From NCBI GenBank assembly GCA_002862205.1, contig PKCN01000039.1:1-33418 (forward strand): a stretch of DNA of 33,418 bases, given 5' to 3'. Positions 1-8,434 of the stretch are shown piece by piece. Numbering within the stretch: the first letter of the stretch is position 1; each line of letters opens with the position of its first letter. The notes below the pieces were generated by a model. That model was not told the origin of the DNA, ran no database searches, and was given only the letters and a program-made list of their open reading frames with translations. The DNA is from Planctomycetaceae bacterium (GTDB lineage: Bacteria > Planctomycetota > Planctomycetia > Pirellulales > Pirellulaceae). Position numbers and translations under genes: made by a program.

Positions 1-281
1 GCAGGGCTGTGGCAATTGATGCACGTCGCAGTGGGGGGCACAGCAGCATGGGCAGCATCAAATACGGTGTTGTGGCAATACCGGCAGTCCAATTTCAGTT
101 GCCCGGCATGAATCGCATGGCTGAACGGGACCGGTTGAGTCGGCTCGTAGCCAACATTCAATGTCTTGGGGTCGGTAATCAATCCACCCATCGCACCCGC
201 GAAAACAACGCCCGCAGCCGTTGCTACCGCAAAAATGCCCAAGAGTGGATTAACCCAACGAGGAAACAGAAACCGTTGCAT
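1..281 (-). CDS. Multihaem cytochrome c, ActA-like subunit of alternative complex III (partial, N-terminus)
   Basis: This is the first ~93 residues of a minus-strand gene that runs off the left edge. The translation starts MQRFLFPRWVNPLLG, continues with a single hydrophobic segment (about residues 11-33), and then reads VGYEPTQPVPFSHAIHAGQLKLDCRYCH followed by TCINCHS. Two CxxCH haem-binding motifs (CRYCH, CINCH) are visible, and the phrase with QPVPFSH and HAGQ before the first haem site is typical of ActA, the pentahaem subunit of alternative complex III (quinol:electron-acceptor oxidoreductase). Such subunits are membrane-anchored and pass electrons on the outer face of the cytoplasmic membrane. 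The ATG at 279-281 is preceded in frame by a TGA a few codons upstream, so the start is well constrained. The rest of the operon lies outside the window. Assignment to the ActA family rests on motif memory, not a search. Confidence 0.82.
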   Translation of the reverse strand, partial: MQRFLFPRWVNPLLGIFAVATAAGVVFAGAMGGLITDPKTLNVGYEPTQPVPFSHAIHAGQLKLDCRYCHNTVFDAAHAAVPPTATCINCHSP

Positions 282-657
282 GATTTGTTTGGCCAGCGAT
301 CAGCTCGCAGCCCACTTCCGCACTGAAAGATGAGGGAAAATGTGGCAAAGGTGCCTAGTCGTACACAGTATGGGGACACGCCCCTTACGCTGGCAATGGC
401 AGCGGGGAATCGAGCGACATTGTGTCGCATAAATCAGCCGACTTTCCGCAATTCGCGACATTGTGCCGCACAAGTCAATCGTCAAACCCGCCCACAAGAC
501 TGGCTTGACCGCCCCATTGCACCAGTGTCAGGTGAGGAGTTATCGACCAGTTAACCGTCGAACCATCAGGATAAATCACCGTTGCTCGCTGCGCAACCAG
601 AACCGACAACTTTTCGCACGCACAAGAGAGGCTAAATAGGCAAGAACAACAGGCCTT
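282..657. other. Intergenic region between folK and the ActA-like gene
   Basis: No convincing gene is present. Short open frames here lack family resemblance. The region should carry the promoter of the minus-strand cytochrome operon; its only clear structure is the palindrome pair at 414-469. I could not assign -35/-10 boxes or a terminator for folK. Confidence 0.5.
414..469. promoter_or_regulatory. Pair of 15-bp palindromes upstream of the ActA-like gene (candidate operators)
   Basis: At 414-428 the sequence is a perfect inverted repeat, GCGACA-TTG-TGTCGC. At 455-469 it recurs with one mismatch, GCGACA-TTG-TGCCGC. The two starts are 41 bp apart, close to four helical turns, so both sites would lie on the same DNA face. 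They sit about 130-190 bp upstream of the minus-strand ActA-like start and downstream of folK, which fits an operator pair for a dimeric regulator. I cannot name the regulator. Confidence 0.5.
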
Positions 658-1647
658 CTACCACCAGCCACCATCAGCGGTCACTGCCTCGACAGGGCAT
701 CGCATGGAGGACAAGGCAGAGGCCAACTCACTCACAGCCCAGCCCAAATCATCAATTTCCAGTCGATACTCGGGCCAGCGCCAACCTGCAGGCCACATCT
801 GGTGCGGTGCAGGCCATCGGGTCTGGTCGGTCGTCGATTGCATCCGTGCGACCAAACGAGGCACATTGACGGAAGCCGTTTCCGACGAATCCAACGGCGG
901 CAGCGGAGGCATGAACGCGGAAACCCACGGCCCTGTATCTGCATCCGGACGGATGATGCTCTCGACCGATTTACCTGCTGATTTCGGATCCTGAGCCGGA
1001 GGCTGAAGATCAACGGACTGACGATCACGAACGATGGGTGCGGGGGCATTTCCGACAACCTTCATTGGTGTCGCGAGCGGCTTGGCGGCGAAAGTGGTAA
1101 TCCCGGATTGCGCAGCCAGACGCAAGCAGAGTTCCTCGCGAATGGCCTGATCCCCTCCTACCAAGGCTAAAGAAGGAATCCCTTGGTCGATATGCTCGGC
1201 AAGACGTTTCAAGGTCCAACCGAATCGTGGATCCCGGTAATGGGCAGCAACATCGCAAGCAGGCTTGAGCACAAATTGCCGAGCGGTGTATCGCGGGTGG
1301 GGCACGATCAAACCCGTACCGCCGCCGACCAACTCACCATGCAGGACCACATCCAAGTCGATCGCACGCGCTCCCCAACGCTGACGCCGTTGGCGTCCCA
1401 GATCTGTCTCAATGACTTGCAAACAATCCAATATTTCCCTCGCCGAAGCCATGGTGTCAAATGCCGCAACGGCGTTTAGAAAGGGTTCTTGGCCAGCAGG
1501 TCCCCCAATGGGAGGCGTCTCAAAGAGGCGACTGGCGCGCAGTTTGTCGACCTTCGGAAGATCAGCCACAGCCTTCGCAGCGTCGGCAATCAAAGCGTAC
1601 CGATCGCCCAGGTTACTGCCAAAACTGATCAAACACTGCGACTTCAC
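658..1647 (-). CDS. folK: 2-amino-4-hydroxy-6-hydroxymethyldihydropteridine pyrophosphokinase with C-terminal extension
   Basis: HPPK transfers pyrophosphate from ATP to 6-hydroxymethyl-7,8-dihydropterin in folate synthesis in the cytoplasm. The N-terminal ~155 residues show the family motifs: SFGSNLGDR (8-16), ETPPIGGPAGQEPFLNAV (43-60), the arginine-rich loop leading into AIDLDVV with the metal-binding D97/D99, and VPHPRYTARQFVLKP (115-129). Typical HPPK proteins are about 160-180 residues; this one is 329. Residues ~157-329 start with a small hydrophobic strand-turn segment (SLALVGGDQAIREELCLRLA), run through a proline-rich linker, and end in a tryptophan-rich segment (WPAGWRWPEYRLEIDDLGWAVSELASAL). 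I do not recognise this half. The start is GTG at 1645-1647, with AGGTG just upstream and an in-frame TGA above it. Confidence 0.9.
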   Translation of the reverse strand: MKSQCLISFGSNLGDRYALIADAAKAVADLPKVDKLRASRLFETPPIGGPAGQEPFLNAVAAFDTMASAREILDCLQVIETDLGRQRRQRWGARAIDLDVVLHGELVGGGTGLIVPHPRYTARQFVLKPACDVAAHYRDPRFGWTLKRLAEHIDQGIPSLALVGGDQAIREELCLRLAAQSGITTFAAKPLATPMKVVGNAPAPIVRDRQSVDLQPPAQDPKSAGKSVESIIRPDADTGPWVSAFMPPLPPLDSSETASVNVPRLVARMQSTTDQTRWPAPHQMWPAGWRWPEYRLEIDDLGWAVSELASALSSMRCPVEAVTADGGWW

Positions 1648-2014
1648 GATGCCTATTCACCTGCGTTAATGAAACAGTCGTCATCGATTTCACCCTCGAT
1701 GCGATAGGGCATTGCGGTGGGGCAATATCGCACTACAGCCGAGCAAAGGCTTAAAAAAACGACTCGCGCACACCTGTGGCCAACCCGCTCTTTCGCCCTC
1801 ATCGGAGAGTCCACACCAGACAGACCTCACTAATCTACGCGGCATGGCAGTCGCCGACCAGAGATTGAAGTCTGATCGAAAGCTGCACTTTCTCGCTGTA
1901 GTGTATCGGCGAGGTGGGCGTTCACAACGTTTTGTGCGAGAATGAGTACAGCACTCGTGTCTTGAAACTTTTCGGATAGTCGAGGATTCCGTTGCTTACC
2001 AGAACAGCGTCAAT
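1648..2014. other. Divergent intergenic region between folK and the CPBP protease gene
   Basis: No gene is supported. The stretch must contain promoters for both divergent genes. At 1701-1731 there is an imperfect hairpin: GCGAT (1701-1705) and ATTGC (1711-1715) pair with GCAAT (1722-1726) and ATCGC (1727-1731), with a 5-nt bulge and a 6-nt loop. It lies about 55 bp upstream of the folK start and may be a leader structure or simply chance. Confidence 0.4.
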
Positions 2015-2686
2015 ATGCCCCCTGAAGAACAAGAAAACGCTGAGCAGACCCCGGATCGGGTTTTCCTGTCCGCTGCACTTTTTGAACTTGCCCTCGCCGC
2101 GGTCGCATTGTTCCTCGGCTGGGCAATCGGGCCATCAGCAAGAGAAATGGTGCCCGAACTCAGCATCGAGGAACTGTGGCCCATCCTCAGCAATGTCCTG
2201 CTAGGCTGCGTCGCCGCTGGACCAATTTTATTGTTCGTCGAGATCATCCGTCGGATTCCATGGGAACCGATTCGAGAACTGGAGCGATTGACGGACGACG
2301 GGATGCTCAGCACCTTGCTTCAACTGCGTCCAGCCGAACTCATCATGGTCAGCATCTGCGCCGGCATCGGGGAAGAACTTCTGTTTCGTGGTTGGCTCAT
2401 GTACTGGCTTGCAGATGTAATTGGCCTCGCGGTTGCTGCCGGTGGAGCTCAAACTCCGTTAGCGATCGGGATCGCTCTGGTCGTATCATCGCTGGTGTTC
2501 GGGCTTTTCCACCCCATTACCAAACTTTACGTCGTACTGGCCGCACTGATGGGTCTGTACTTTGGCAGCTTGGTGCTGTTCACGGGAAATCTTCTGGTGC
2601 CCATTGCCGCACACGCAACTTATGACGCAGTTCAGCTGATTCTCACGGCCCGCAATGAGCGGCGTGAAGCAACTCAGGCTACGTGA
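2015..2686 (+). CDS. CPBP family intramembrane glutamic endopeptidase
   Basis: This 223-residue membrane protein has the three conserved blocks of the CPBP (CAAX protease and bacteriocin-processing, Abi/Rce1-like) family: EELLFRG at 120-126 (motif EExxxR), FGLFH at 162-166 (FxxxH) and H200 within AAHATYDA. These residues form the glutamate/histidine active site inside the membrane. Hydrophobic segments surround them: about 17-38, 55-77, 108-140, 147-165, 171-190 and 190-210. The substrate is unknown; family members process prenylated or small peptide substrates, or act in immunity to bacteriocins. The ATG at 2015 gives a short acidic cytoplasmic N-terminus (PPEEQENAEQ) before the first membrane helix. 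It is a single gene, with folK divergent and the cytochrome/DUF1553 unit about 210 bp downstream. Confidence 0.9.
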   Translation: MPPEEQENAEQTPDRVFLSAALFELALAAVALFLGWAIGPSAREMVPELSIEELWPILSNVLLGCVAAGPILLFVEIIRRIPWEPIRELERLTDDGMLSTLLQLRPAELIMVSICAGIGEELLFRGWLMYWLADVIGLAVAAGGAQTPLAIGIALVVSSLVFGLFHPITKLYVVLAALMGLYFGSLVLFTGNLLVPIAAHATYDAVQLILTARNERREATQAT

Positions 2687-2803
2687 GGCGGGCGATCGTT
2701 GAGCCAACCCTCCCAGCCAGACCTTGGTTCCATCCATCGGGTCGCTGCGGGGAAACACAACCAAGACAATGCAAAAATGTCGTCATCCCTCGTTGAAATA
2801 TCA

Positions 2804-2838
2804 AGTATCATGGTGTGTAAACAGTATCATGGTCTGTG
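2804..2838 (+). repeat. Direct repeat upstream of the PSCyt1/DUF1553 gene
   Basis: AGTATCATGGTGTGT (2804-2818) is repeated at 2823-2837 as AGTATCATGGTCTGT, with one mismatch and a 19-bp period. It lies 60-95 bp upstream of the proposed GTG start at 2897. The placement would suit a binding site in the promoter, but two copies are few and it could be a chance duplication. Confidence 0.4.
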
Positions 2839-2896
2839 AGTATTAGAACTCTGCAGCGACCTGGCGATCAGGTTTCTGTGAGATCCAAGGAAAATC

Positions 2897-5467
2897 GTGT
2901 CAGCGGACGCCATTTCCTGCCCGCCATTCGCCTCTCCCAATCCCATCTCAGGTCTCTCGATGCTGAGCATGCATTCGCAACCGGCTGCCATCCCTGTGAA
3001 GTCCGCATCGCATCTGGCGATGCCGGTCGCCGGCATCGTTGCGATTCTGACAAATCGAAGTACCAGGTGTGTTTTCATAAGTGGTTTCATTGCCTTTCTT
3101 TTTGCTGCGGGCCTGAGCCCCACGGCTTCTGCTAACGATGATACGGCTAAGCTCCGCTTTTTCGAAACCAAAGTACGACCGTTGCTGGTGGCAAAGTGCT
3201 ACGAATGTCATTCCGCCGCCAAAGTGGAAGGCGGTCTCAGACTCGACACTGGTAACGCGATCAAGAAAGGAGGCGACGGTGGAAATGCCGTCGTCCCGGG
3301 CAATCCGCAAGAAAGCCTCCTGATCAATGCGATTCGCTATCAGGATCTCGAGATGCCTCCCAAAGCTCCTTTGACAACGTCTCAACAGGAGGTGCTGGTC
3401 AAATGGATCCTTGATGGAGCATTCTGGCCTCAAGACACACCGTCCACCGCGGACGCAGAAACCAAAACGGAAGAGCCATGGTGGGCAGCTCAGCCGTTAA
3501 TGCCACGCACGGTGCCGCAAAACTCTGGGAATAGCCAATCCCGTCATCCCATTGACCGTTACATTGACAGAACTCTGAATGAAGTTGGTTTGAAACGGGC
3601 AGAGACAGCTGACCGCCGCCACCTGATTCGCCGTCTATCCATGGACCTACTGGGCCTGCCACCCACGCCAGAACAGATCAAAGCATTTGTTGACGACCCC
3701 CATCCCAATGCCTACGGTCGACTCGTCGACCGGATGTTCGCCGAACCAGCTTATGGCGAACGAATGGCTCGCAGATGGCTCGATCTTGTTCGCTTCGCCG
3801 AATCGGACGGTTGGCGTGCTGACGCGTTTCGTCCGCAAGCATGGCGTTATCGACAATTCGTATCGGATGCCTTCAACGAAGGCATGACTTATGACAAATT
3901 CGTCGCATGGCAACTCGCTGGCGATGAGATCGCACCAGAGAACGACCGAGCATTAGCCGCAGTTGGCTTATTGAGACTTGGCATCTACGAATTCAACCAA
4001 CGAGACGCCGAGGGTCAATGGCAAAACATTGTGGACGAGATCACAGATGTGACCGCCGACATTTTCATGGCCACTGGCCTGGCATGTGCAAAATGCCATG
4101 ATCACAAATTCGATCCCATTCCACGCAGTGATTACTTCCGTTTTCGCAGCGTCTTTGAGCCCATCCTGTTCGTCGATCAGAAACCCCAGAAACAAGTGGC
4201 TGCGGGAAAAGAAGCACAAGTTCAATCACTGCTCGCAGAACTTGCCGCGATTGAGGGTGACGATATCCAGTCACTTGCCGACGGTCTGATTGATCGCTTC
4301 CCACTCAACGTACAGGAAATGTTTCGCAAGCCAGCAGGCAAGCGAACTACCTACGAGCACCAAATTGCATACCTTGTTGATCGACAAGTATTCGATGAGG
4401 GAATCACGGCAGCCAAAGTCGCCAAGGCAATCGGGAAGGAACGCAATGAAAAACGCAAAGACATCCTGAAACAACTTTCACTCCTCAATGCGAATCCTTA
4501 CGACGTCGCTGATCTGATCACTGTTGCTGATGCCAACGGCAGCATCCGCCCCACACGTCTACCAGGACGCTCAACCGGCAACTCTTTTCAGCCCGGTGCC
4601 CCAAAGGCGCTAGGAGGACAGTCGTTCTCTGGACAAAGAAACTCCGCCACCCAATCAAGCGGACGGCGGACCGCTCTGGCAGCTTGGATCACATCACCAG
4701 AGAATCCGATTTCTGCCAGAGTCCTGGTGAATCGGCTATGGCAATATCACTTTGGAACTGGGCTGGTAGACAGTCCGAATGACTTTGGGCAGTTGGGGCA
4801 ACCTCCTTCGCATCCAGAATTGCTCGATTACCTTTCCAGATCATTGATTGATTCGAATTGGAATATTCAGCTTCTACAACGTGAAATCGTCAGCAGCAAA
4901 ACGTATCAGCAGTCAACGAATCACCCACAACAAGCCAAAGCACTGGAAATCGATTCCAACAACCGACTGCACTGGCATCGTACGATTGCCCGAATGGACG
5001 CCGAGCAATATCGCGACTCACTCCTGGTTGCCATCGGCGCAATACAAATGCAATACGGTGGCCCCAGCGTCGCGGGCACCCCCGGACGACGATCGATTTA
5101 CCTTCAACGCAAACGAAACTCATCTGATGAAATGCTCAACGCGTTAGATGCCCCCAGTGGTCTGGTCGGAACCGCCAAACGGGATGTCACAACCACTGCC
5201 CCGCAGACGCTGATGATGATGAACAGTCCGCGTGTTATCGGCGCTGCGAAGAGCTTTGCGAACAATGTCAGAAGAAAAGTCAGTCATGCCGAACAATCAA
5301 CGCGTGGAGCGGCGTTTGTGAAGCACGCCGTGGAAATCATCAGCGGGATGCCGGCGGACCAGAAAACCATTGACTTGCTCGCGCCCCTGGCCGCCAGCGG
5401 ACGAGAGGGTGAAGCAGATGTTTGCCACATCCTGATCAATAGTAACGCGTTTCTGTTCATTGAGTGA
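2897..5467 (+). CDS. PSCyt1-DUF1549-DUF1553 exported cytochrome-type protein
   Basis: This is an 856-residue planctomycete-type protein. After a hydrophobic export signal (about residues 57-78, ending ASA-ND), it has a PSCyt1 cytochrome c domain with haem motif CYECH at 101-105 and the downstream EMPPK methionine region. DUF1549 follows from about residue 215 (IDRYIDRTLNEVGL, RRLSMDLLGLPPTPEQ) and holds a second haem-like motif, CAKCHDHKFDPIPRSDY, at 397-401. DUF1553 runs from about residue 590 (LAAWITSPENPISARVLVNRLWQYHFGTGLV) to the C-terminus (INSNAFLFIE). The biochemical role of this family is unknown; the haem motifs imply an extracytoplasmic redox or ligand-binding function. GTG at 2897 has AAGG upstream, but it puts ~55 residues before the signal; ATGs at 2960, 2969 or 3020 are realistic alternatives. 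The DUF1501 gene starts 3 bp downstream, so the two are likely cotranscribed. Confidence 0.88.
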   Translation: MSADAISCPPFASPNPISGLSMLSMHSQPAAIPVKSASHLAMPVAGIVAILTNRSTRCVFISGFIAFLFAAGLSPTASANDDTAKLRFFETKVRPLLVAKCYECHSAAKVEGGLRLDTGNAIKKGGDGGNAVVPGNPQESLLINAIRYQDLEMPPKAPLTTSQQEVLVKWILDGAFWPQDTPSTADAETKTEEPWWAAQPLMPRTVPQNSGNSQSRHPIDRYIDRTLNEVGLKRAETADRRHLIRRLSMDLLGLPPTPEQIKAFVDDPHPNAYGRLVDRMFAEPAYGERMARRWLDLVRFAESDGWRADAFRPQAWRYRQFVSDAFNEGMTYDKFVAWQLAGDEIAPENDRALAAVGLLRLGIYEFNQRDAEGQWQNIVDEITDVTADIFMATGLACAKCHDHKFDPIPRSDYFRFRSVFEPILFVDQKPQKQVAAGKEAQVQSLLAELAAIEGDDIQSLADGLIDRFPLNVQEMFRKPAGKRTTYEHQIAYLVDRQVFDEGITAAKVAKAIGKERNEKRKDILKQLSLLNANPYDVADLITVADANGSIRPTRLPGRSTGNSFQPGAPKALGGQSFSGQRNSATQSSGRRTALAAWITSPENPISARVLVNRLWQYHFGTGLVDSPNDFGQLGQPPSHPELLDYLSRSLIDSNWNIQLLQREIVSSKTYQQSTNHPQQAKALEIDSNNRLHWHRTIARMDAEQYRDSLLVAIGAIQMQYGGPSVAGTPGRRSIYLQRKRNSSDEMLNALDAPSGLVGTAKRDVTTTAPQTLMMMNSPRVIGAAKSFANNVRRKVSHAEQSTRGAAFVKHAVEIISGMPADQKTIDLLAPLAASGREGEADVCHILINSNAFLFIE

Positions 5468-5470
5468 GTC

Positions 5471-6955
5471 ATGGCCAGATACCCCAAGCCCCGACCTGAT
5501 CGAATGCACCACACAAACTCAAACCTGTGCCAGAGGGCGAACGTCCCGCACATCCAACCCGTGATGAATCGTCGCCAACTGTTAGCCCAAGCGGGTGCCG
5601 GTTTCGGTTCGGTTGCTTTGAATGGAATGTTGGCCCAAGCCGAAATACTGCCATCAGGTCTGCGAACACAAGGTTGTCATCACCCCGCAAGTGCCAAGAG
5701 TGTCATTTTTCTATTCATGGAAGGTGGCCCCAGCCAGTTGGATACGTTTGATCGCAAACCCTTACTCAATGAACTCGCCGGACAATCGCTGCCCCATTCA
5801 TTTCGAGAACCGATCACGGCAATGGGTGAAAAAGGGTCACCACTACTGGCATGCAAACGAAAATGGAATCGTTACGGCGAAAGTGGCCTGGAGATCAGTG
5901 ACTGGTTCCCCCACGTTGCACAACACGCAGACGAATTGGCAGTTTTGCGATCATGCTACGGTGAAGGCATCAACCACTCCGGCGGATGCAACCTCATGAA
6001 CACTGGCAGCATCATTGCCGGTCGTCCCTCGCTGGGGGCCTGGGTGACCTACGGTTTGGGCAGCGAAACCGAAGAATTGCCCGCGTATGTGGTCATGAAA
6101 GACCAAAAAAAGCCCGGCACCAATGGCGTCCGCAGTTGGGGCCCTGGCTTCCTGCCAGCAACCTTTCAGGGAACCCCCATTGGTGATGGCCCCAATGATG
6201 AAGCGATCGCCAATCTGAAACTGCCAGTCGGAATGGATGAACCAAGGCAACGTCAGAAACTGGACCTGATTCGAAAAATCAATCAGATGCATGCCGCACG
6301 CCTTCCCAATGTTTCAACGCTGGACGCCCGCATTCGTTCCTATGAACTCGCCTACCGAATGCAAAGCGCTGCTCCCGAAGCGGTTGACCTCACCAGGGAA
6401 ACATCCGAAACACGAAACCTTTACGGCTTGGATAACAAACAAAACGCGAACTTCGGTGAAATCTGCCTGTTGGCAAGGCGAATGGTTGAACGTGGTGTAC
6501 GCTTCATTCAATTGTTCAGCGGAACCGGCAGCGGATGGGATGCGCATTCTGGAATCGAATCCAATCATACGAAGTACTGCGGCAGTGTCGACAAGCCAAT
6601 CGCTGGACTATTGACCGACTTGCGTCGTCGAGGCTTGTTGGATCAAACCCTTGTCGTCTGGGGTGGTGAGTTTGGGCGAACTCCCATGAGCGAAAAGGGG
6701 ACTGGGCGCGATCATAACCCCACCGGATTCACGATGTGGATGGCTGGCGGTGGTGTCAATGGCGGCCAAGTCATCGGAGCAACCGACGAACTCGGACTTT
6801 ATGCGACCGAAAACAGGGCACACGTCCATGATATTCATGCGAGCATCCTGCACCTGCTGGGGCTGGATCGCCTGGATCTCTCCTACAATCACCAAGGTCG
6901 GCTTGAACGCCCCACCATTAACGAAGGCAAAATGATTCAGCAACTCGTCAGCTGA
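5471..6955 (+). CDS. DUF1501 protein (alkaline phosphatase/sulfatase-like fold), Tat-type signal
   Basis: This is a 494-residue DUF1501 protein. A twin-arginine signal is visible: MNRRQLLAQAGAGFGSVALNGMLA, beginning at residue 32. The body shows the family's blocks: VIFLFMEGGPSQLDTFDRKP, RFIQLFSGTGSGWDAHSG, VVWGGEFGRTPMSEKGTGRDHNP and HVHDIHASILHLLGLDRL. Asp/His residues in these blocks correspond to the metal-site region of the alkaline phosphatase/sulfatase superfamily, but no enzyme activity is established for DUF1501. The gene follows the DUF1553 gene by 3 bp, a pairing frequent in planctomycetes. ATG 5471 is the first start; ATG 5564 would place the twin arginines near the N-terminus and may be the real one. 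Folded export through Tat would suit a metalloprotein assembled in the cytoplasm. Confidence 0.88.
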   Translation: MARYPKPRPDRMHHTNSNLCQRANVPHIQPVMNRRQLLAQAGAGFGSVALNGMLAQAEILPSGLRTQGCHHPASAKSVIFLFMEGGPSQLDTFDRKPLLNELAGQSLPHSFREPITAMGEKGSPLLACKRKWNRYGESGLEISDWFPHVAQHADELAVLRSCYGEGINHSGGCNLMNTGSIIAGRPSLGAWVTYGLGSETEELPAYVVMKDQKKPGTNGVRSWGPGFLPATFQGTPIGDGPNDEAIANLKLPVGMDEPRQRQKLDLIRKINQMHAARLPNVSTLDARIRSYELAYRMQSAAPEAVDLTRETSETRNLYGLDNKQNANFGEICLLARRMVERGVRFIQLFSGTGSGWDAHSGIESNHTKYCGSVDKPIAGLLTDLRRRGLLDQTLVVWGGEFGRTPMSEKGTGRDHNPTGFTMWMAGGGVNGGQVIGATDELGLYATENRAHVHDIHASILHLLGLDRLDLSYNHQGRLERPTINEGKMIQQLVS

Positions 6956-7068
6956 AAAACCGAGATCGCCTCAAGCACCCAACATGGTTCATCCCAGCCA
7001 CGAACGACGGTAGCACTACATTCGCAAAAAGTGCCTCACAGTCGAAACGAACGGTCTGCAAATTACCC

Positions 7069-7152
7069 CCGGTACTGGCAACCCGGTACTGGCAACCCGG
7101 TACTGGCAACCCGGTACTGACAAACCGGTACTGACAAACCGGTACTGGCAAA
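7069..7152. repeat. 14-bp tandem repeat, six copies
   Basis: Six head-to-tail copies of a 14-bp unit, CCGGTACTGGCAAC, fill 7069-7152. Copies 1-3 are identical, copies 4-5 read CCGGTACTGACAAA and copy 6 CCGGTACTGGCAAA. The array is followed by a further CCG. It lies between the convergent ends of the DUF1501 gene (+) and the secreted hypothetical gene (-). There are no spacers, so it is not a CRISPR array, and the unit is not multiple-of-three coding. Confidence 0.95.
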
Positions 7153-7190
7153 CCGCCTGGTCTTTCAAAGCGAATTCATTCAGTGCCAGA

Positions 7191-8234
7191 TCAAAGCGAA
7201 GTGGGCGTGATTTTCATCTCACCAGCCCCAGCGGCCCTGCTTTTCTCTAACCCGCGACTCACTCTTGGTACCTGTTCGCTGCCGACTTGAATTCCTGAAA
7301 CACGCGACTGTTCCGCTGGGGCAGCAGGCTTGGCAGGGGTGTCTTCGGCAGGTTGCACAGGTATCCGTGGTGCAGGCGGCAGTGGTGCAGGCGGCTTGGG
7401 CACAAAATCAGCAGGCTCCACCGGCAACTGCGTTCCCGCTGCAGCTCGGTTGACAGCCGACTCCCTTGGCCGATTTGTCTCTCGCAAGTACTGCCGAAGC
7501 AGGTCCCGCGACTCAATGAATCCTCTTGCAAATTGAATCGAACGCAATGTTCCGTTACTCACAACGCCATCGTAATTGAGAATCAAGTCCTGCAATTCAG
7601 AAGGAGAACGCCCATAGTCAACGTTTTCAATGATGCGTTGAGGTCCAAGATAATTCAACCAGACGTCACCGTCCTCCCGTAGCGAGAGCGTCCGAGCCAA
7701 CCGCTCTGCCGCACCTCGCAAACGTTCCGGCAGTGGCACCTCCAAACGAGGCCGATTCGATGAATAGGCACCTTCATGAACAGGTTGCCCAACAATGGCT
7801 GCCCCCGGGTAGACCACTTCCGGGTAGACCACTTCGGGGTATTCGTACCCATAAGCATTCGGGTAAGCAGGAACGGCAATGACAGGAAAGGTTGGCACCG
7901 AAGCGACCGCATACGGGTATGCGTAGGGATAGGGTACGGGGAGCGGAAACACTCCTACAGCGGGAGGGAATCGACGGGTGCGGTAACTGCGATAGAAACC
8001 GGTGTCGATTGTTGCAAAAGGAACTCGTATGTGTGTGCCCCTGGCAAACGGCAGCACGTCAACGGAAACAAAAGGAGCGCGCACTCGGACACCACCGGCG
8101 CGCCCTACCACTACCAGTTGGGCCTTTACGTTCTCGGCCAAAAAGATCGCAACGAGCATCAATACCAACAAGCTCGGCAAACTTCTCAGCACATCACTTG
8201 CAGGGCGCGACATCGATTTCGTGACAAGTCTCAT
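7191..8234 (-). CDS. Secreted hypothetical protein, Tyr/Pro/Val-rich centre
   Basis: This 347-residue protein has an N-terminal signal peptide (LRSLPSLLVLMLVAIFLAENVKA-Q, cleavage near residue 39). It is followed by a basic segment rich in valine and phenylalanine (RAGGVRVRAPFVSVDVLPFARGTHIRVPF), a Tyr/Pro-rich stretch (PVPYPYAYPYAVASVP), and a duplicated PEVVYPEVVYPG whose DNA is a 15-bp tandem duplication near 7806-7835. A more globular part, about residues 165-265 (LPERLRGAAERLARTLSLREDGDVWLNYLGP), precedes a Pro/Ala-rich tail. I do not recognise a named domain; similar secreted proteins seem common in planctomycetes. It is likely cell-envelope or surface located. It is transcribed alone, convergent with the DUF1501 gene and downstream of, but about 200 bp from, the end of the WD40 gene. 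Confidence 0.72.
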   Translation of the reverse strand: MRLVTKSMSRPASDVLRSLPSLLVLMLVAIFLAENVKAQLVVVGRAGGVRVRAPFVSVDVLPFARGTHIRVPFATIDTGFYRSYRTRRFPPAVGVFPLPVPYPYAYPYAVASVPTFPVIAVPAYPNAYGYEYPEVVYPEVVYPGAAIVGQPVHEGAYSSNRPRLEVPLPERLRGAAERLARTLSLREDGDVWLNYLGPQRIIENVDYGRSPSELQDLILNYDGVVSNGTLRSIQFARGFIESRDLLRQYLRETNRPRESAVNRAAAGTQLPVEPADFVPKPPAPLPPAPRIPVQPAEDTPAKPAAPAEQSRVSGIQVGSEQVPRVSRGLEKSRAAGAGEMKITPTSL

Positions 8235-8434
8235 TGCATTGGCCTTTTTCGCTGCATTATTTTTCCTGCATTCAAGCTTCAGACTTGCAAGTCCATCAAA
8301 GCCTGAGATCAGCCCTCTGCATTCACAACACCCAGCTTCAAAAATACGGCTGGTTCGGATTCACGACTGACATCTTTCCAGTGTACCGTTTCAAGATCCG
8401 GGTGGGCATTCCAAGCGACATCAACGTCCCAAAA

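Noticed and set aside
330-554. Short plus-strand open frame between the ActA-like gene and folK
   Set aside because: No recognisable features; it spans the palindromic putative operators.
2738-2790. CTTGGTT / AACCAAG inverted repeat after the CPBP protease gene as a terminator
   Set aside because: Loop over 30 nt and no T-run; too weak to annotate.
7069-7152. Possible CRISPR array
   Set aside because: Units are directly abutting with no unique spacers, and no cas genes are nearby; the same holds for the other tandem arrays.
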